The notes below the pieces were generated by a model. It saw nothing but the letters and a program-made list of their open reading frames with translations. It had not been told where the DNA came from and made no database searches. 7,886 nt of DNA, taken from NCBI GenBank assembly GCA_016210825.1, contig JACQTM010000161.1, positions 1-7,886 of the forward strand, given 5' to 3'. A program made the translations under genes and the position numbers. This DNA comes from Hyphomicrobiales bacterium. Its GTDB lineage: Bacteria > Pseudomonadota > Alphaproteobacteria > Rhizobiales > Xanthobacteraceae. This document shows positions 1 to 5,978 of this stretch, piece after piece. How positions within the stretch are numbered: the stretch's first letter is position 1; every line of letters begins with the position of its first letter.

Positions 1-462
1 CTGCTGACCGTCTATGGCGGCAAGATCACGACCTATCGCCGCCTCGCCGAGGCCGCGCTCGCCATGCTCGGACGCTTCTATGTTCCTTCGAAATCATGGA
101 CCGCGGACGCGCCGCTGCCGGGCGGCGATTTCCCCGTCGATGGCTTTGATGCGCTCGTCGCCAAGGCGCGCGTATCGTGGCCGTTTCTCACCGAGGATCA
201 TGCACGCCGGCTTGCGCATGCATATGGCACGCGTCTGGAACGCGTGCTCGGGCCCGCAAAGACTTACGGCAGCCTCGGGAAAAGCTTCGGCGGCGGCCTC
301 ACCGTCGCCGAGGTGCGCTACCTGATGACGCATGAATGGGCGCACAGCGCCGAAGATGTCCTTTGGCGGCGTTCCAAGCTCGGATTGCATGTCGTGCGCG
401 ATGAGCAATCGGCACTCGAACAATTCATGAGCAATGCGGCTGGACGCCGCGCCGCCGAATGA
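1..462 (+). CDS. glpD: Glycerol-3-phosphate dehydrogenase (aerobic, FAD-dependent), C-terminal part
   Basis: The reading frame is open from base 1 and gives the last 153 residues, so the start and the FAD-binding N-terminal part lie left of the window. Two stretches are typical of the GlpD family. One is YGGKITTYRRLAE near the beginning of the fragment, which in the family lies at the end of the FAD-binding oxidoreductase domain. The other is HSAEDVLWRRSKLGL near the end, in the C-terminal helical domain. In the family the enzyme is membrane-associated, oxidises sn-glycerol 3-phosphate to dihydroxyacetone phosphate and passes electrons to quinone. The stop codon lies only 7 bases before the preferred glpK start, so the two genes are almost certainly co-transcribed and act in sequence on glycerol. 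No frameshift is seen. An anaerobic GlpA-type enzyme is less likely because the C-terminal motif fits GlpD and glpK follows directly. Confidence 0.95.
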   Translation: MLTVYGGKITTYRRLAEAALAMLGRFYVPSKSWTADAPLPGGDFPVDGFDALVAKARVSWPFLTEDHARRLAHAYGTRLERVLGPAKTYGSLGKSFGGGLTVAEVRYLMTHEWAHSAEDVLWRRSKLGLHVVRDEQSALEQFMSNAAGRRAAE

Positions 463-465
463 GGA
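461..465 (+). promoter_or_regulatory. Ribosome binding site supporting the GTG start of glpK
   Basis: GAGGA overlaps the glpD stop codon (460-462) and ends 4 bases before GTG at 470. Its place in the stop codon suggests translational coupling of glpK to glpD. The alternative ATG at 434 has no comparable site. Confidence 0.55.
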
Positions 466-469
466 CCCG

Positions 470-2005
470 GTGACGGACCGTCTCATCGCCATCGACCAGG
501 GGACCACATCGACTCGCGCCATGGTGTTTGACGCATCCTTGAATCCGATTGCGACGGCGCAACGGGAATTCTCGCAGATTTTTCCCGCGCCGGGCCTCGT
601 CGAGCACGATCCGGAGGAAATCTGGGCGACGACGGTTGCAACCGTGCGCGAGGCAATGGCGCGTGCGCGCATCGTGGCGAGGGACGTTGCGGCCATTGGC
701 ATCGCCAACCAGCGCGAGACCAGCGTGATCTGGGATCGCGGGACGGGAAGGCCGATCCACAATGCCATCGTCTGGCAGGACCGGCGCACCGCCGATCGCT
801 GTGCGAGGCTCAAGCGCGAGGGATTCGAGGCGAACGTCTCAGACAAGACCGGACTGCTGCTCGATCCTTATTTCTCCGCGACCAAAATCGCCTGGCTGCT
901 CGAGAACGTCGACGGTGCGCGCGTAGCGGCGCAAACCGGCCGCCTTGCGTTTGGAACCATCGATAGCTTCCTATTGTGGCGGCTGACCGCCGGTGCGGTT
1001 CACGCGACTGACGCCACCAACGCCTCGCGCAGCTTGCTGCTCGATATCCGCAACGGCGTTTGGGACGCCGAGCTCGCCGGGCTGTTTGGTGTCCCGATAA
1101 CCATGCTGCCCGATGTGCGCGACTGCGCCGGCGATTTCGGAACGACGGCGCCTGACTTATTCGGCGGCTCAATTCGCGTTCGCGGCATTGCCGGCGATCA
1201 GCACGCCGCCACGATCGGGCAGGGCTGCTTTACCCCCGGAATGATGAAATCGACATATGGCACGGGATGCTTCGCATTGCTCAATACCGGCGATACGCCG
1301 GTCAGGTCGCGCAACCGTCTCTTGACCACGATTGCATATCAGCTTGGCGGCCGGCGCACGTACGCGCTCGAAGGCGCGATCTTCATTGCCGGGGCGGCGG
1401 TGCAGTGGCTGCGCGACGGGCTGAAAATCATCGCCAAATCGGCGGATGTCGGCCCACTTGCCGCTCGCGCCGATCCCGCCGAGCAGGTCTATCTTGTCCC
1501 GGCCTTTGTCGGGCTCGGGGCGCCGTGGTGGGACGCCGAGGCGCGCGGTGCGCTGCTTGGACTCACGCGCAAGTCGGGCGCGGCCGAGATTGCCCGGGCT
1601 GCGGTCGAGGCGGTTGGCTGCCAGACCCGCGATTTGCTCGAAGCGATGCATGCCGATTGGCCGGTTGGTGCCGGAACGGGCACGGTATTGCGCGTCGATG
1701 GCGGAATGGCCGCGAGCGACGAGGCGATGCAATTTGTCGCCGACATCCTTGCGGCGCCGGTCGATCGCGCGGCGATCATGGAAACGACCGCGCTCGGCGC
1801 CGCCTATCTCGCGGGTTACGCCGCGGGCATATGCCCCGATCTTGTAGGCTTTGCCGCCGCCTGGAAACGCGACCGGCGTTTCGAGCCAACGATGGATGCG
1901 GCAACGCGCGAGCGCAAATGGTCCGGTTGGCGCGACGCGGTTTCACGGACATTAACCCAATCCGGTGGAACCGCCGGCGCCGGTCCGGAAAAGCTAAAAA
2001 TTTAA
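470..2005 (+). CDS. glpK: Glycerol kinase
   Basis: Cytoplasmic kinase of the FGGY family that turns glycerol and ATP into glycerol 3-phosphate, the substrate of the enzyme encoded just upstream. From the GTG start the protein has 511 residues, close to the usual 500. Visible motifs are the N-terminal nucleotide-binding loop AIDQGTTSTR (7-16), NQRET (80-84), VWQDRR (101-106), Tyr134 and GDQ (242-244), whose R-E, W, Y and D residues match the glycerol-binding set of GlpK. Also seen are STYGTGCF (261-268) and a C-terminal FGGY signature around 409-431 with V-D-GG-...-S-...-Q-...-AD-...-PV. I prefer GTG at 470 because GAGGA at 461-465 sits in front of it and because family members begin a few residues before the AIDQGTT motif. 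An in-frame ATG at 434 would add 12 residues and overlap glpD, but it has no clear ribosome binding site. The last 15 or so residues are Gly/Ala-rich and look unconserved. Confidence 0.96.
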   Translation: MTDRLIAIDQGTTSTRAMVFDASLNPIATAQREFSQIFPAPGLVEHDPEEIWATTVATVREAMARARIVARDVAAIGIANQRETSVIWDRGTGRPIHNAIVWQDRRTADRCARLKREGFEANVSDKTGLLLDPYFSATKIAWLLENVDGARVAAQTGRLAFGTIDSFLLWRLTAGAVHATDATNASRSLLLDIRNGVWDAELAGLFGVPITMLPDVRDCAGDFGTTAPDLFGGSIRVRGIAGDQHAATIGQGCFTPGMMKSTYGTGCFALLNTGDTPVRSRNRLLTTIAYQLGGRRTYALEGAIFIAGAAVQWLRDGLKIIAKSADVGPLAARADPAEQVYLVPAFVGLGAPWWDAEARGALLGLTRKSGAAEIARAAVEAVGCQTRDLLEAMHADWPVGAGTGTVLRVDGGMAASDEAMQFVADILAAPVDRAAIMETTALGAAYLAGYAAGICPDLVGFAAAWKRDRRFEPTMDAATRERKWSGWRDAVSRTLTQSGGTAGAGPEKLKI

Positions 2006-2031
2006 CGCACCGCTTAACGCTTTCCAAAGCG
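2002..2031 (+). repeat. TTAACGC tandem pair and adjoining palindrome after glpK
   Basis: TTAACGC occurs at 2002-2008, across the glpK stop codon, and again at 2014-2020, a 12-base period. The second copy runs into the perfect palindrome CGCTTT-CC-AAAGCG at 2018-2031. The sequence could be a regulator site or a weak hairpin at the end of the glp transcript. No run of T follows, so an intrinsic terminator is not supported. Confidence 0.4.
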
Positions 2032-2048
2032 AACAATGATTCGATAAT
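2021..2048 (+). promoter_or_regulatory. Possible sigma-70 type promoter for the response regulator
   Basis: TTTCCA at 2021-2026 and GATAAT at 2043-2048 are separated by 16 bases. Each is a partial match to the housekeeping consensus, 4 of 6 and 5 of 6. A start of transcription would fall around 2055, where the 2055-2076 hairpin begins. This is the only promoter-like pair I see in the glpK/regulator spacer, and it is judged by eye only. Confidence 0.3.
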
Positions 2049-2054
2049 GCGTCT

Positions 2055-2076
2055 CAAATTTCCAATCGGGAATTTG
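2055..2076 (+). promoter_or_regulatory. Inverted repeat (9-bp stem) upstream of the response regulator
   Basis: CAAATTTCC at 2055-2063 and GGGAATTTG at 2068-2076 pair over 9 positions with one T-G wobble around the loop AATC. The right arm is not followed by a T-run, so it is unlikely to be a terminator. It could be an operator for a dimeric regulator or a hairpin in the 5' leader of the gene starting at 2118. The function is inferred; only the symmetry is seen. Confidence 0.45.
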
Positions 2077-2117
2077 CGGGTATTCCAACGTTCTATCGGC
2101 GATACGGGGCTAGCGCG

Positions 2118-2642
2118 GTGCTGCAATCCTCACGCGACGTCGAAGGGCTGCTTCGCTCGATCAAGCTGCTCGTGGTCGAAGACGACTACGACATGCGGAA
2201 AGTGATTCGCAGCCTGCTGACGATGGCCGGCGCCAAGCGGATCTTCGAAGCCGCTGACGGCGATAGCGGCCTTGAAATGGCGCGCGCGATTTCGCCCGAC
2301 GTCATCTTCGTCGATTGGGAAATGCCCGGCCTCAAAGGCCCCGATTTCATCAAGGCCGTGCGCGCGCCGGGCAAGTTTCCGCTACCGGACGTCCCGATTG
2401 TGATGTTGACCGGCCATGTGGAGCGCCGGCGCGTGCTCGAAGCGATGCGTCTTGGCGTCAATGAGTATCTGTGCAAACCAGTCTCGGCGAAAACGTTGCA
2501 TGATCGCATCGTTTCGGTTTTCGCCAATCCGCGGCCGATGGTGCGGATCGGCGACTATTACGGGCCGGCGCCGCGCAAGGAGAGCACCGACCCCATCATG
2601 CGCGCGTGGGCCAAACAGTGCGAATGCGCCTGGCTCGACTGA
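2118..2642 (+). CDS. Stand-alone receiver-domain response regulator (CheY-like)
   Basis: A 174-residue cytoplasmic protein whose only recognisable domain is a phosphoacceptor receiver at about 15-140. The key residues are all present: acidic pair D22-D23 in LLVVEDDYDMRK, the phosphoacceptor D66 in FVDWEMPG, T98 in VMLTGH and K120 in CKPV. There is no DNA-binding or enzymatic output domain. It should therefore act by protein contact, as a phosphorelay intermediate or as a CheY-type effector. The tail carries VRIGDYYGPAPRK, resembling the Y-x-GP-basic tail of many alphaproteobacterial single-domain receivers, and ends with an unusual CEC motif four residues before the C-terminus. The start is GTG at 2118 with only a weak GGGG upstream; no ATG lies in frame nearby. 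No histidine kinase is in the window, so the partner is unknown. It has its own spacers on both sides, so it is probably not part of the glp or transport operons. Confidence 0.9.
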   Translation: MLQSSRDVEGLLRSIKLLVVEDDYDMRKVIRSLLTMAGAKRIFEAADGDSGLEMARAISPDVIFVDWEMPGLKGPDFIKAVRAPGKFPLPDVPIVMLTGHVERRRVLEAMRLGVNEYLCKPVSAKTLHDRIVSVFANPRPMVRIGDYYGPAPRKESTDPIMRAWAKQCECAWLD

Positions 2643-2726
2643 CGCGCCGCTTTTTCGCGCGCGATTTCCCTTGACGGCCTGCGAAACTGTCTTAAAGCCC
2701 ATCATCGTGCGTTGACGCGGCGTGCG

Positions 2727-2742
2727 TGCGGCGTGTGCCGCA
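2727..2742 (+). promoter_or_regulatory. Hairpin in the leader of the importer ATPase gene
   Basis: TGCGGC and GCCGCA pair perfectly over 6 bases around the loop GTGT, ending 25 bases before the ATG at 2768. The left arm belongs to a direct repeat: GCGGCGTG at 2717-2724 and 2728-2735. The upstream copy could compete for the same right arm. There is no T-run. It may be a leader structure or only a product of local GC richness. Confidence 0.3.
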
Positions 2743-2755
2743 ATCCGGCGGGGAC

Positions 2756-2760
2756 GAGAG
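2756..2760 (+). promoter_or_regulatory. Ribosome binding site supporting the ATG start of the ATPase gene
   Basis: GAGAG ends 7 bases before ATG at 2768. This favours that start over the in-frame GTG at 2726, which would place the 2727-2742 hairpin inside the coding region and has no purine-rich site of its own. Confidence 0.55.
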
Positions 2761-2767
2761 CGCAGCG

Positions 2768-3931
2768 ATGGATATCGGGGATGCCGGTAAGCCTGACGCG
2801 GGGCGCCGCCGCGACTTCGCGCCGTGGAACGATCCGGCAGCGCGCGCGCTCGTGCGTTTTAAGGGTGTGACCAAGCGTTTCTCCGGGATCACCGCCGTCG
2901 ACGATGTCTCCCTCGACATTCACACGCGCGAATTCTTTGCGCTTCTTGGACCGTCCGGTTGCGGGAAGACGACGCTATTGCGCCTGCTCGCCGGATTTGA
3001 AACGCCCGACGCCGGCCGCATCCTGCTCGACGGCGAGGACTTGGCCGACATGCCGCCGCACCGGCGGCCGGTCAACATGATGTTCCAGAGTTACGCGCTG
3101 TTTCCGCATCTTTCGGTCGCGGGCAATGTGGCGTTCGGCTTGAAGCAGGAGGGACTTGTGCGCGAGGAAATTTCGGCGCGGGTCGCCGAAATGTTGGCAC
3201 TGGTGAGGCTCGACGGCATGGGTTCGCGCAAGCCGTATCAGCTCTCTGGCGGCCAGCGCCAGCGCGTTGCCCTTGCCCGTGCGCTGGTCAAGCGCCCGAA
3301 AGTTTTTCTGCTCGACGAGCCGCTGGCCGCGCTCGACAAGAAGCTGCGCCAAGACACCCAGTTCGAGCTCATGGAATTGCAGGAAAAGCTCGATGTTACC
3401 TTCGTGATCGTCACCCACGATCAGGAAGAAGCCATGACGGTCGCCGACCGCATCGCTGTCATGGATCACGGTCGGCTCGTTCAGGTGGCGACACCGCCGG
3501 AAATCTACGAGCAGCCGAATTCACGCTGGGTCGCGCAGTTCGTGGGCGACGTCAATCTGATCGAGGGCAGGGTCGTCGCGTCCACGCCGGGCGAAATGCT
3601 GATCGAGGCCAAGGCCGGCGGTAGGCTCAAAGTTGCATCAGTTTCCGGATTAAGTGCCGGCGATGCGGTGTGTATCGCGCTGCGGCCGGAGAAATTACGC
3701 ATCGAGCCGGTTAAAGCGGGCAGCAGGGGCGGCGATAACAGTTTCGAGGGTAAGGTCTGGGACATCGGCTATCTCGGCGATGTCTCGATCTACAAGGTGC
3801 GCCTCGACAACGGTCTCGTCATGCAAGCCGCCGTCGCCAACATGACGCGGATGGTGGAGCGGCCGATTGGCTGGAACGACCGGGTGACGTTGACCTTTGC
3901 GCCGCAAGCCGGCGTCGTGCTGACGCGATAA
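2768..3931 (+). CDS. potG: ABC transporter ATP-binding protein, spermidine/putrescine type (PotG/PotA-like)
   Basis: Cytoplasmic ATPase of 387 residues that would power polyamine uptake through the two permeases encoded next. Every part of an ABC ATPase is visible: Walker A GPSGCGKTT at 61-69, Q-loop glutamine 107 in MMFQSYALFPH, signature LSGGQRQR at 159-166, Walker B VFLLDEP at 179-185 with D-loop D190, and switch histidine H217 in VTHDQEEA. The rest, with ALRPEK and YLGDVSIYKVRL, fits the TOBE substrate-regulatory domain that ends PotA/PotG-type proteins. Overall it resembles E. coli PotG more closely than sugar or iron ATPases, for example in RRPVNMMFQSYALFPH. About 28 residues before the ATPase core (Arg/Asp-rich) look unconserved. 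The permease gene starts 9 bases after the stop, a clear operon. The substrate could be putrescine, spermidine or a related amine; the sequence does not decide. Confidence 0.94.
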   Translation: MDIGDAGKPDAGRRRDFAPWNDPAARALVRFKGVTKRFSGITAVDDVSLDIHTREFFALLGPSGCGKTTLLRLLAGFETPDAGRILLDGEDLADMPPHRRPVNMMFQSYALFPHLSVAGNVAFGLKQEGLVREEISARVAEMLALVRLDGMGSRKPYQLSGGQRQRVALARALVKRPKVFLLDEPLAALDKKLRQDTQFELMELQEKLDVTFVIVTHDQEEAMTVADRIAVMDHGRLVQVATPPEIYEQPNSRWVAQFVGDVNLIEGRVVASTPGEMLIEAKAGGRLKVASVSGLSAGDAVCIALRPEKLRIEPVKAGSRGGDNSFEGKVWDIGYLGDVSIYKVRLDNGLVMQAAVANMTRMVERPIGWNDRVTLTFAPQAGVVLTR

Positions 3932-3940
3932 GGAATATCG

Positions 3941-4864
3941 ATGCGCGAGGCGATGCAAGGCAAGGGAATTTCCGGCGGGCGGCTTGCCATCGCAATTCCT
4001 TATCTGTGGCTGCTTGCCTTCTTTCTCGCGCCATTCCTCATCGTCCTTCGCATCAGCTTGTCGCAGTCAGTGATCGCGCAGCCGCCTTATTCGCCGGTGT
4101 TCGAGATCGTCGCCGGGTGGGAGGGGCTTAAAGCTTTCGTCGCGGCGCTGTCGTTTGAAAATTATGCGACGCTCTTTTCCGACAGCCTTTATGTTTCGTC
4201 CTATCTCAAGAGCCTCGAAGTTGCGGTCGTCGCGACCGCGATGCTGCTCGCCCTCGGCTTTCCCATCGCTTACGCCATGGCGCAGGCGCCGCGCCGCCTG
4301 CAAGCCGTCCTCGTCGTGCTCGTGATCCTGCCGTTCTGGACCGCGTTCCTGATCCGCATCTATGCCTGGATCAACATCCTGCAGCGCGAGGGATTGCTCA
4401 ACGAGATGCTTCTCGCCCTCGGTCTCGTCCGCGAGCCGCTGGCATGGCTTGCGACCGACACCGCGATCTATATCGGCGTCGTCTATTCATATCTGCCGTT
4501 CATGGTGCTGCCGATCTATGCATCGCTGGAAAAAATCGATCACAACTTGCTGGAAGCCGCGGCCGATCTCGGCTGCCCACACTGGAAGGCGTTCTGGCTG
4601 GTGACGCTGCCGCTCGCGCTGCCCGGCGTCGCCGCGGGCGCACTCCTTTGCTTCATCCCGATCATGGGCGAATTCGTCATCCCCGATCTGCTCGGCGGTT
4701 CGCAATCGCTGATGATTGGCCAGACCTTGTGGACGGAATTCTTCGGCAACAAGGATTGGCCGATCGCTTCCGCCGTGGCTGTCGTCCTATTAATGCTGCT
4801 TGTCGTGCCGATCGCGATCTATCAGCACATGCAGACGCGCGATCCGCGGGCTGGGAGCGCGTGA
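3941..4864 (+). CDS. potH: ABC transporter permease, putrescine type (PotH-like)
   Basis: Inner-membrane permease of 307 residues, one half of the transport channel. Hydrophobic segments are visible at about 15-36, 92-114, 121-140, 175-195, 225-245 and 276-294, six in all as expected. The EAA loop that docks on the ATPase is at about 205-229 (EAAADLGCPHWKAF...LP). It shares long stretches with E. coli PotH, such as LPFWTAFLIRIYAW, SYLPFMVLPIYASL and GEFVIPDLLGG, which argues for polyamine uptake rather than another substrate. The start is ATG at 3941, with AAGGA at 3930-3934 overlapping the stop codon of the ATPase gene and a 6-base gap, so translation is probably coupled. The stop codon overlaps the next start by one base. 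Confidence 0.94.
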   Translation: MREAMQGKGISGGRLAIAIPYLWLLAFFLAPFLIVLRISLSQSVIAQPPYSPVFEIVAGWEGLKAFVAALSFENYATLFSDSLYVSSYLKSLEVAVVATAMLLALGFPIAYAMAQAPRRLQAVLVVLVILPFWTAFLIRIYAWINILQREGLLNEMLLALGLVREPLAWLATDTAIYIGVVYSYLPFMVLPIYASLEKIDHNLLEAAADLGCPHWKAFWLVTLPLALPGVAAGALLCFIPIMGEFVIPDLLGGSQSLMIGQTLWTEFFGNKDWPIASAVAVVLLMLLVVPIAIYQHMQTRDPRAGSA

Positions 4865-5682
4865 TGAAGCGTGGACTGTCGATCTTTAACGTCGCCTCGC
4901 TCGCGCTCGGGCTTGCGTTCCTTTATCTGCCGATTGTCATCCTCGTGATCTTCTCCTTCAACGCCTCGCGCCTTGTCACCGTCTGGGGCGGGTGGTCCAC
5001 GCGCTGGTACGCCGAATTGCTTCACGACGCCGCGATGCTCGACGCTGCCTGGGTCAGCCTGCGCCTCGCATTATTGTCGGCGACGACGGCCACCATTCTC
5101 GGCACGCTCGCGGCGTTGGCGCTGACCCGCGTCGCGCGGTTCCGCGGCCGCTTGCTGTTTTCCGCAATGGTCTATGCACCGCTGGTCATGCCGGAAGTGA
5201 TCAGCGGGCTCGCGCTTTTGCTGCTGTTCGTTGCCGCCGAATTCGACCGCGGCTTCTGGACGACGGCGGTCGCGCATACCACGCTGACCATGTGCTTCGT
5301 CGCCATCATCGTGCAGTCGCGGCTGATCGGCTTCGACAGGAGCCTGGAAGAAGCGGCGATGGATCTCGGCTGCCCGCCGTTGCGCACGTTTTTCACGATC
5401 ACCTTGCCACTGATCGCGCCTGCGATTGCGTCCGGCTGGATGCTCGCCTTCGCGCTTTCGCTCGATGACTTGGTTATTGCAAGCTTCACCACGGGACCGG
5501 GCGCGACGACACTGCCGATCCGCATCTACTCCGAGGTGCGGCTCGGCGTGAAGCCGGAGATTAATGCGATCTGCACCATCATGATCGCCGCGGTGACCGT
5601 GGCGGTCATTATCGCCTCGCTGCTGTCGAAGCGCCGCATCGCGGCGTCGGCCGGCGAGGGCACACCCGGCGCGGCGATATGA
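4864..5682 (+). CDS. potI: ABC transporter permease, putrescine type (PotI-like)
   Basis: Second inner-membrane permease, 272 residues, expected to pair with the PotH-like protein. The first membrane segment is at about 10-31, followed by NASRLVTVWGGWSTRWY, which closely matches the start of E. coli PotI. The EAA loop begins at E163 (EEAAMDLGCPPLRTFFTITLP). The stretch SLDDLVIASFTTGPGATTLP near 199-218 is a PotI/PotC hallmark. The ATG at 4864 shares its A with the TGA of the upstream gene and has GGGAG at 4853-4857; a GTG one codon earlier is possible. It closes the recognisable importer cassette. The gene for the periplasmic binding protein, usually next to these genes, is not found between here and the right edge, nor directly upstream of the ATPase gene. 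Confidence 0.94.
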   Translation: MKRGLSIFNVASLALGLAFLYLPIVILVIFSFNASRLVTVWGGWSTRWYAELLHDAAMLDAAWVSLRLALLSATTATILGTLAALALTRVARFRGRLLFSAMVYAPLVMPEVISGLALLLLFVAAEFDRGFWTTAVAHTTLTMCFVAIIVQSRLIGFDRSLEEAAMDLGCPPLRTFFTITLPLIAPAIASGWMLAFALSLDDLVIASFTTGPGATTLPIRIYSEVRLGVKPEINAICTIMIAAVTVAVIIASLLSKRRIAASAGEGTPGAAI

Positions 5683-5868
5683 ATTTCGTCAATGTTCCAG
5701 GTCGCGTGACGAATAAACGAAGGCTCGGATCAATCGCCGGCCTTGCGTCTGATTAGGGCCTGAAAGCGGCTAGCGCTCCGACAAGGCGATGATCTTGGAG
5801 AAGCGCCAAGCGCGGTAAATACCGACAATATCAATCGTCCGGAACCGGCAACATGTAAGACCGGTAAA

Positions 5869-5971
5869 CTGAAAATTATCCATGCGGAAGCAATATGACT
5901 TGTGGCTAGTAGAACAATAATTTTGTCATTTTAGTAGATGCATGGGAAGGGAGGAAGACGCTGAAAATTAT
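5869..5971 (+). repeat. 11-base direct repeat with an inverted partial copy between
   Basis: CTGAAAATTAT occurs at 5869-5879 and again at 5961-5971, 92 bases apart. The inverted core ATAATTTT lies between them at 5917-5924. The three cores are almost evenly spaced, with centres about 45 and 47 bases apart. The right copy covers the possible CTG start of the next gene. This could be a set of operator sites; no regulator is assigned. Confidence 0.5.
5949..5957 (+). promoter_or_regulatory. Strong Shine-Dalgarno sequence with a displaced start
   Basis: GGGAGGAAG contains GGAGG at 5950-5954. It is 6 bases before CTG at 5961, which is in frame with the diguanylate cyclase, but 24 bases before the first in-frame ATG at 5979. 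The site therefore argues for a non-standard CTG start. Otherwise it serves nothing obvious. Confidence 0.5.
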
Positions 5972-5978
5972 TAACGAG

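Larger units (their letters stand above)
5683..5978. other. Intergenic region between the importer operon and the diguanylate cyclase gene
   Basis: No protein gene of convincing length is seen. Near its left end are an AAGGC/GCCTT pair (5720-5724 and 5740-5744) and CTTGG/CCAAG (5794-5798 and 5806-5810); neither has a T-run, so no terminator is called. CGGTA-AA-TACCG at 5813-5824 is a small palindrome. The right part is AT-rich: 5881-5940 has 21 G+C in 60 bases, unlike the GC-rich genes to its left. It contains very short ORFs at 5882-5920 (12 codons) and 5942-5974 (10 codons), which may be chance. I find no convincing -35/-10 pair, although a promoter for the next gene must lie here. Confidence 0.6.

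Noticed and set aside
434..469. Upstream ATG start for glycerol kinase
   Set aside because: It has no ribosome binding site, would overlap glpD by 29 bases, and adds residues not typical of the family; the GTG at 470 fits better.
94..846. Long minus-strand open frame opposite glpD and glpK
   Set aside because: It lies wholly antisense to two genes with clear family motifs, in GC-rich sequence where such shadow frames are common, and its translation shows no recognisable domain.
2002..2018. CtrA-like site (TTAA-N7-TTAAC) at the end of glpK
   Set aside because: The two TTAA halves are separated by 8 bases (CGCACCGC), not the 7 of the consensus, and the first half is within the glpK stop codon.
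1267..2205. 312-codon plus-strand frame overlapping glpK and the receiver gene
   Set aside because: Its product is Arg-rich and low-complexity as expected of a shifted frame, and it crosses two well-supported genes.
2643..2663. Terminator after the receiver gene (CGCG arms around a T-run)
   Set aside because: The T-run lies in the loop rather than after the stem, and the arms are short alternating CG that pair in many ways.
2671..2699. Promoter starting with TTGACG ahead of the importer operon
   Set aside because: The -35-like hexamer is good, but at 16-18 bases downstream there is no hexamer resembling a -10 element; TTAAAG is only 15 bases away.
4444..4863. 5' extension of the PotI-like frame upstream of 4864
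   Set aside because: The frame is open, but the translation is Arg-rich and overlaps the PotH-like gene; family similarity begins at the ATG at 4864.
5720..5744. Terminator after the importer operon
   Set aside because: The AAGGC/GCCTT stem has only five pairs and a loop of 15 bases, and is not followed by T residues.
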